Shown here piece by piece: positions 5,246-8,909 of a DNA stretch of 8,909 nucleotides; within the stretch, counting starts at the first letter, position 1; every line of letters starts with the position of its first letter. The DNA comes from Deltaproteobacteria bacterium (GTDB lineage Bacteria; Desulfobacterota; DSM-4660; Desulfatiglandales; HGW-15): positions 1 to 8,909 of the forward strand of contig JAIPEI010000125.1 of NCBI GenBank assembly GCA_021737245.1, given 5' to 3'. Position numbers and translations under genes: made by a program. The notes under the pieces are model-generated. The model did not search any database and was not told where the DNA came from. It was given only the letters and a program-made list of their open reading frames with translations.

Positions 5246-6147
5246 CGCGCGCGAGCCGGCGCCGCCCTCCCCACGGTGCCGAGATAGATGGCGCACATCG
5301 CCAGCAGGGCCCCGGCGACCTCCACCAGCGTGGTGGGCCGGGAGAAGAAGAGCATATCCCAGACGAAGGCCAGGGTGGGCTGGAGCAGCAGGACGAGCCC
5401 CACCCGCGAAGCCTCCATCCGGCCGATACCGCTCGTGATGAGAAGCCAGCCCAGGACCTGGGAGACGACCGCGTAGGCCCCGAGCACGAGCCAGTTCCGG
5501 AGACCGGGCACGGCAAAGGACTCCCCGTGTCCTGCGGAAAAGACCCCCAGGAACAGTCCCGTGAACAGGGTCGCCAGCGTGATGGTGGAGAAGGTGGAAC
5601 CGGTCTGCTGGGCCATTCGAAGAAACAGGATATATACGGTGTAGCAGAAAGCCGCGGCCAGCCCCAGAGCCACCCCCAGCTTGTAGTCCCCTGAGAACGC
5701 CCCCCACCGAAGCCCCACGATCAGGTAGAGCCCGCCCACGGCCAGGGGGATGGCCACGGCGATCTTCCAGGTCAGCCGCTCGCGGAACACGAGCACGCCC
5801 ACGGCCGCCACGAAAAAGACCTGAAAGTTGGCCAGAAGGGTGGCGAGTCCGGGTCCCACGAACAGGATGCACCGGTGCCACAGGGCGAGATCCAGGGCCA
5901 GGGCGAATCCGCCCACCGCCAGCATGAGAAGCGGCCGCCGGCCCTGAAAGAACCGCTCCCCTTTCAGACGGGTCAGGATCGTGAGGATGACCCCTCCTAT
6001 CAGCATCCGGTAAAAGGCCGACACCGTCGGATCGGTGCCCGTCAGGGGAACGAACACGGCGGAGAAGCTGATCAGGCAGGCCCCTCCCGTGACCCGCAGG
6101 GTGGCACGGGTGAGGTTGCTGCTCTGTGGATGTTTGCTTTCTTTCAC
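5242..6147 (-). CDS. EamA/DMT-superfamily transporter
   Basis: A 301-residue protein with about ten hydrophobic segments, made of two EamA repeats (about 16-145 and 157-291), the usual architecture and length for drug/metabolite transporters of the inner membrane. Family marks include SAFYRMLIGG (43-52), LWHRCILFVGPGLATLL (89-105), the end of repeat one with FRERLT (121-126), and the second repeat's VGLVLLLQPTLAFVWDMLFF (249-268). The usual glutamate of 'GE' in repeat two is replaced by an S-R pair (FFSRP). Substrates of EamA proteins range over amino acids, metabolites and drugs and cannot be read from sequence. The start is a GTG at 6147; the first in-frame stop upstream is at 6163-6165, so only internal starts are alternatives. 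AGGAG lies 12 bases upstream, longer than usual, in a small hairpin. It follows cinA by 36 bases on the same strand, so co-transcription is likely. Confidence 0.88.
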   Translation of the reverse strand: MKESKHPQSSNLTRATLRVTGGACLISFSAVFVPLTGTDPTVSAFYRMLIGGVILTILTRLKGERFFQGRRPLLMLAVGGFALALDLALWHRCILFVGPGLATLLANFQVFFVAAVGVLVFRERLTWKIAVAIPLAVGGLYLIVGLRWGAFSGDYKLGVALGLAAAFCYTVYILFLRMAQQTGSTFSTITLATLFTGLFLGVFSAGHGESFAVPGLRNWLVLGAYAVVSQVLGWLLITSGIGRMEASRVGLVLLLQPTLAFVWDMLFFSRPTTLVEVAGALLAMCAIYLGTVGRAAPARAR

Positions 6148-6149
6148 AG

Positions 6150-6163
6150 GGAGTCCGTTCTCC
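6150..6163 (-). promoter_or_regulatory. Small hairpin over the Shine-Dalgarno of the EamA gene
   Basis: On the minus strand GGAG (6163-6160) can pair with CTCC (6153-6150) across a 6-base loop, just before the GTG start at 6147. Folding would bury the SD and, by occupying the long 12-base spacer, might shorten the effective distance or block initiation. Four base pairs is a weak stem. Confidence 0.2.
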
Positions 6164-6183
6164 TAAAGAGCGGCAGGGGTTTT

Positions 6184-7416
6184 TCAGGGACCGTTCGACT
6201 CCAAGAGGGCGATCCGAAGGGTGTTCAGGCCGATGACGGCCCCGCGGCGGCGCAGCATGCCCGGAGGGCCCCCGGCCTCCCAGGCGAAGGAACGGGACAT
6301 GCCGCTCCCTTCCAGGACCACCACGCCCTGCATGGCGTCCCCCCCGTCCCCCCCGCCCGTGGATCCGACCACGGCGAGACCCAGGCCCGCCCCGGACCGG
6401 TCCCGCATTGCCAGGGCCAGGCGGCGGGCCGATCCCTCCATGTCCGGCGGTGGTTCCGTTCCCAGCCAGCGGACCACGGACTCGCGATCCGGCAGCACCA
6501 GGCTCCCCCGGAGGACGTCATCTCCCAGGTCGTGCAGCCGCAGCGCAAGCCGGCCGGCGGTGAAGGTCTCCACCACGGCCAGGGAGAGCCCCCTCCCCTG
6601 CATGAGGTCCCGGATTGCGCCCTCCAGTGTCTCGTCGTCCGCAGCGTAGATCTTTCGCCCCAACCGTCGCCGAACCTCCCGCTCCAGGGCCGCCACAGCA
6701 TCCTCCCGGTCGGGCCCGTGGGCCGTGACCTGGACCTGGATCTCGCCCTCGGAGGCCAGAAGCGCCACCTCCGGGTTTCGGCCCTCGCCCATGAGATCGC
6801 CCAAAAGCGCGTCCACCTTGCTCTCCCCCATGCCCACCACATGGAGCACCCGCGTCAGGATCCGGCTGTCCTCCAGTCCGAACCGCTCGCGAATCCACGG
6901 GATCCCCCAGGTTTCCATCAGGTGGGCCAGCTCACGGGGGACCCCGGGAAGGCACACCACGGGCGTGCCGCGGATTTCCGTCACAAACCCCGGAGCCGTC
7001 CCCACCGGGTTGGGTACGGCCAGGCTGCCTTCGGGAACGTAGGCCTGTCTGCGATTGTTCTCGGGCATGCGGTACCCGATCTTTCGAAACAGGGCTTCGA
7101 TCTGCGCCATGAGGTCTTCGCGGAAGACGAGCTCCACCCCGGCCAGGTTCGCCACGGTCTCCCGGGTGAGGTCGTCGCGGGTGGGACCCAGCCCCCCTGT
7201 CACCAGGACGAGGTCGCACCGCTCCAGGGCCCGCTCAAGGGTCTCCTCCATGTCCAGCGCGCGATCTCCCACCGCCGTGCGAAACCGGACCCGGACGCCG
7301 ATCCGCGCCAGCCGCCGGGCCAGGAATGCGGAGTTCGTGTCCGGAATGCGGCCCAGGAGAAGCTCGGTTCCAATGGTGAGGATCTCGCAAGAGGGGAGGA
7401 CGGGTTCACGGGTCAT
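6184..7416 (-). CDS. cinA: CinA-family protein with degenerate C-terminal PncC-like domain
   Basis: A 410-residue protein of normal CinA length. The N-terminal COG1058/MoCF-like domain (about 9-175) is well conserved: EILTIGTELLLGRIPDTNS (11-29), the GGLGPTRDDLT loop (74-84), NNRRQAYVPEG (120-130), NPVGTAPGF (136-144) and CLPGVPREL (155-163). In studied CinA proteins this domain has ADP-ribose pyrophosphatase-type activity. The middle (about 180-255) is the KH-like domain. The C-terminal part (about 262-405) aligns with PncC NMN deamidase, but key residues have changed: the usual ESCTGG is ETFTAGR (283-289), the P-G-[AS]-S segment is LGDD (297-300), GG-V-V-A-Y-S-N is RGSLVLPD (303-310) with no lysine following, and GIAGPGG is GSTGGGD (351-357). 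Deamidase activity is therefore doubtful. The start is chosen by family alignment; there is no strong SD. It heads a likely cinA-eamA unit from its own promoter. Confidence 0.92.
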   Translation of the reverse strand: MTREPVLPSCEILTIGTELLLGRIPDTNSAFLARRLARIGVRVRFRTAVGDRALDMEETLERALERCDLVLVTGGLGPTRDDLTRETVANLAGVELVFREDLMAQIEALFRKIGYRMPENNRRQAYVPEGSLAVPNPVGTAPGFVTEIRGTPVVCLPGVPRELAHLMETWGIPWIRERFGLEDSRILTRVLHVVGMGESKVDALLGDLMGEGRNPEVALLASEGEIQVQVTAHGPDREDAVAALEREVRRRLGRKIYAADDETLEGAIRDLMQGRGLSLAVVETFTAGRLALRLHDLGDDVLRGSLVLPDRESVVRWLGTEPPPDMEGSARRLALAMRDRSGAGLGLAVVGSTGGGDGGDAMQGVVVLEGSGMSRSFAWEAGGPPGMLRRRGAVIGLNTLRIALLESNGP

Positions 7417-7480
7417 GGCATGCTCTCGATGGGGGTGGCGGGAAGTTGCCCGCAGCAGCGGGGACTGGAAGAACCAACAC

Positions 7481-7509
7481 CTTATAGCCCATGCAGTCGC
7501 CTGTGGCAA
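7481..7509 (-). promoter_or_regulatory. Sigma70-like promoter for cinA
   Basis: On the minus strand TTGCCA (7509-7504) and TATAAG (7486-7481) lie exactly 17 bases apart, each matching the sigma70 consensus at five of six positions. This is the best-formed promoter in the window. Transcription would start near 7474, giving a leader of about 58 bases before the cinA start at 7416. It lies just 16 bases past the livM stop, implying that cinA-eamA can be expressed separately from the liv genes. No hairpin/T-run terminator is visible between livM and the promoter. Confidence 0.6.
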
Positions 7510-7525
7510 GGGGGAGGGGCGCCTG

Positions 7526-8422
7526 TCACCTTCGAGGGAAAAGGCCGGCGAGCCCCCGGGGCAGGAACGCGCCGGCGGCCATGAGGGCGATCCCCAGAAC
7601 GGCCAGGTTCCACTGCCAGCCCCGAGTCCAGAGCCACTCCTGGAGGCCCGTGTACAGGAGGACGCCCAGAAGGGGCCCCCACCGGGTGCCGGGGCCGCCG
7701 AGGAGCACGGCCACCACCGGGGCCAGGGCCGCCTCGAGACCGAAGGCGGACTGGGGGCTCACGTAGGCCATGACGAGCGGATAGCCGCCGCCGGCGAGGC
7801 CGGCGAGCACCGAGCCCAGAACGAGTACGCGGCCGCGAACCATCCCCGAGGTCACCCCGGATGCCGCGGCCGCCTCAGGGTCCGCAGCGGCCGCACGGAG
7901 CGCCCTTCCGAACCGCGAGTCCGGAAGGCGGTCGTGAATCCAGAAGGCGCAGGCAAAGACCAGGAAGGTCCAGCGGTATGGAAGCGCCGTACCCCGGGTC
8001 GGCGGAAGCGAAAGGCCGGCCGACCCTCCGGTGAAAAAATCCAGGTTCCGGGCCAGCAGACCGCAGGAGAGCAGAAGAGCGAGGGAAGCCATGGCGAAGG
8101 AAACGCCCCGAAGAGGGGCCAGAAGCGGTTGAACGAGCCGGGCGGCCAACCCGCCGGCAAGCCCGGCTGCGGGAAAGGCCGCCCACCAGGTCAGCCCGTG
8201 TGCCGCACACAGCGCCGATGCGTAGACCCCGATGCCGAAGAATGCGCCGTGGCCCAGGTGAAGGGCCCCTCCGTAGCCGCCCAGCAGGTCGAAGCTCAAC
8301 GCGAGGGTCCCGTTGAGCAGGACGGCCCAGGCCACCATGGCGCCGTAGGAACCCAGCCAACCGGGTCCGAGGGCGAAAAGAAGGATGCAGCCGGCGGCCG
8401 CGGCAAGCCCCGTTCTCCTCAT
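7526..8422 (-). CDS. livM: Branched-chain amino acid ABC transporter permease LivM
   Basis: A 298-residue, strongly hydrophobic protein with about eight membrane helices. Family marks are SFDLLGGYGGALHLGHGAFF (43-62), the YASA continuation (67-70), TGGSAGLSLP (131-140), the cytoplasmic coupling loop with GRALRAAAADPEAAAASGV (172-190) that contacts the ATPase subunit, LGGPGTRWGPLLG (241-253), and the C-terminal FLPRGLAGL (286-294). LivM pairs with LivH as the permease of LIV-type importers for leucine/isoleucine/valine; related systems carry amides, urea or aromatic compounds, so the substrate is not fixed by sequence. The start ATG overlaps the livH stop as ATGA (8419-8422) and has a GGGGAGG SD inside livH with about 6-base spacing. 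No livG or livF follows; the next gene is cinA. Confidence 0.92.
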   Translation of the reverse strand: MRRTGLAAAAGCILLFALGPGWLGSYGAMVAWAVLLNGTLALSFDLLGGYGGALHLGHGAFFGIGVYASALCAAHGLTWWAAFPAAGLAGGLAARLVQPLLAPLRGVSFAMASLALLLSCGLLARNLDFFTGGSAGLSLPPTRGTALPYRWTFLVFACAFWIHDRLPDSRFGRALRAAAADPEAAAASGVTSGMVRGRVLVLGSVLAGLAGGGYPLVMAYVSPQSAFGLEAALAPVVAVLLGGPGTRWGPLLGVLLYTGLQEWLWTRGWQWNLAVLGIALMAAGAFLPRGLAGLFPRR

Positions 8423-8909
8423 GAACGCCTCCCCGCCGTCGCAGGCAGAAGGAAGAGCAGAAGTCCGTAGCCCAGGGCCGGCCCCCATCTCATCCCCAGC
8501 GCGTCCGCCACCCATGCCTCGCCAACGCCCAGCCCCAGACCCAGACCCAGGACCGCAAGCGGGGAAAGGGTCCCCCCGAGCACGGCCAGCACCAGGACCC
8601 GGACGGTCATGGCCAGGCCCTCTCGAATGGAGACGGTGTAGGAAAGGGCCAGGAACCCTCCGGCCAGGGCAGACACCGCAAATCCCATGGCGGCGGCGCG
8701 GCGGCCCAGGACGCCCGGGTCCACCCCGACGATCCAGACCGGTGCATCGCCCCGGCCCCAGGCCATGAGCGCTCTTCCCCAACGGCCGCACTTCAGGTAG
8801 AGATGCAGGCCCAGACCGGTGCCCAGGGCGGCCGCCAGGAGGACCAGCTTGGCGCCCGGCAGGATCACCTCTCCCCAGACGACCGGCGGCGGCGCCCAGG
8901 CCATGGCCG
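8419..8909 (-). CDS. livH: Branched-chain amino acid ABC transporter permease LivH, C-terminal part (runs off right edge)
   Basis: About 163 codons are visible, open to the window's right edge, so roughly the first 130 residues of a normal LivH (about 290) are missing. The internal ATG at 8904 is not taken as the start because the frame continues and a complete LivH is longer. The visible part has a transmembrane helix around VILPGAKLVLLAAALGTGLG, the coupling loop GRWGRALMAWGRGDAPVWIV, where the usual QN/DP-x-AA motif is partly altered, a helix with GFAVSALAGGFLALSY, the VLVLAVLGGTLSPLAVLGLG segment matching the family's conserved 'GG.GS..GA..GG' region, and a hydrophobic C-terminus. It overlaps livM by four bases, the usual livHM order, and should form a heterodimeric permease with it. 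Confidence 0.88.
   Translation of the reverse strand, partial: AMAWAPPPVVWGEVILPGAKLVLLAAALGTGLGLHLYLKCGRWGRALMAWGRGDAPVWIVGVDPGVLGRRAAAMGFAVSALAGGFLALSYTVSIREGLAMTVRVLVLAVLGGTLSPLAVLGLGLGLGVGEAWVADALGMRWGPALGYGLLLFLLPATAGRRS

Noticed and set aside
4187..5881. A 564-codon open frame on the minus strand
   Set aside because: It runs antisense to the YitT-like gene and through the EamA gene in another frame; its translation is compositionally biased (R, G, P, H, Q) without family features, typical of high-GC shadow frames.
7417..7509. N-terminal extension of CinA by 31 residues
   Set aside because: CinA proteins begin just before the E-I-x-T-I-G strand; the extension overlaps the promoter and would remove its -10.
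5875..7584. A 569-codon open frame on the plus strand
   Set aside because: It is antisense to cinA and part of the EamA gene, both clearly recognisable on the minus strand; the translation is low-complexity.
7055..8470. A 471-codon open frame on the plus strand
   Set aside because: It is antisense to livM and the N-terminal half of cinA; rich in G, R, P, E and without recognisable domains.

Overview
This is a high-GC bacterial window (about two thirds G+C by eye) made of short chromosomal gene clusters on both strands. There are no rRNA or tRNA genes, CRISPR repeats, insertion sequences or phage genes that I can see. Strong Shine-Dalgarno (SD) sequences and the gene mix (GT81-like glycosyltransferase, QueG-like double-cluster ferredoxin protein, HU, Liv permeases) fit a Gram-negative anaerobe or facultative bacterium such as a Desulfobacterota-type lineage. 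That placement is inference; no marker gene fixes it.

Layout, left to right. The first 51 codons of a membrane protein of the 'conserved TM helix'/MscS-like type run off the left edge (1-153, minus). After a 354-base non-coding stretch comes a PaaI-type hotdog thioesterase (508-972, plus). It converges, 9 bases apart, on a two-gene minus-strand operon: a short QueG-like [4Fe-4S] protein (1317-2102) overlapping csaA (982-1320) by an ATGA. A roughly 300-base divergent promoter region separates that operon from a 422-residue glycosyltransferase of the glucosyl-3-phosphoglycerate synthase (GT81/GpgS) type (2401-3669, plus). This converges on an HU-family DNA-binding protein (3691-3969, minus). 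After about 370 non-coding bases comes a YitT-family membrane protein (4337-5245, plus), whose stop codon shares the palindrome CTAG with the stop of a convergent EamA/DMT transporter (5242-6147, minus). The right third is all minus strand: partial livH (from 8909), livM, then cinA with its own well-formed sigma70-like promoter, then the EamA gene.

How the genes relate. livH-livM (ATGA overlap) encode the two permease subunits of a branched-chain amino acid type ABC importer. The ATPases livG/livF do not follow livM, so they must lie upstream of the window or elsewhere. cinA-eamA looks like a separate transcription unit. queG-like-csaA is a translationally coupled pair. The rest appear to be single-gene units.

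I do not see a clearly new multi-gene system. The points most worth a second look are: a CinA whose N-terminal domain is intact but whose PncC (NMN deamidase) domain has lost the family's key residues; an orphan GT81-like enzyme with a long extra C-terminal helical/coiled-coil region; the short QueG-like protein coupled to CsaA; and compact hairpins that enclose or pair with the SD of the HU gene and of the EamA gene.
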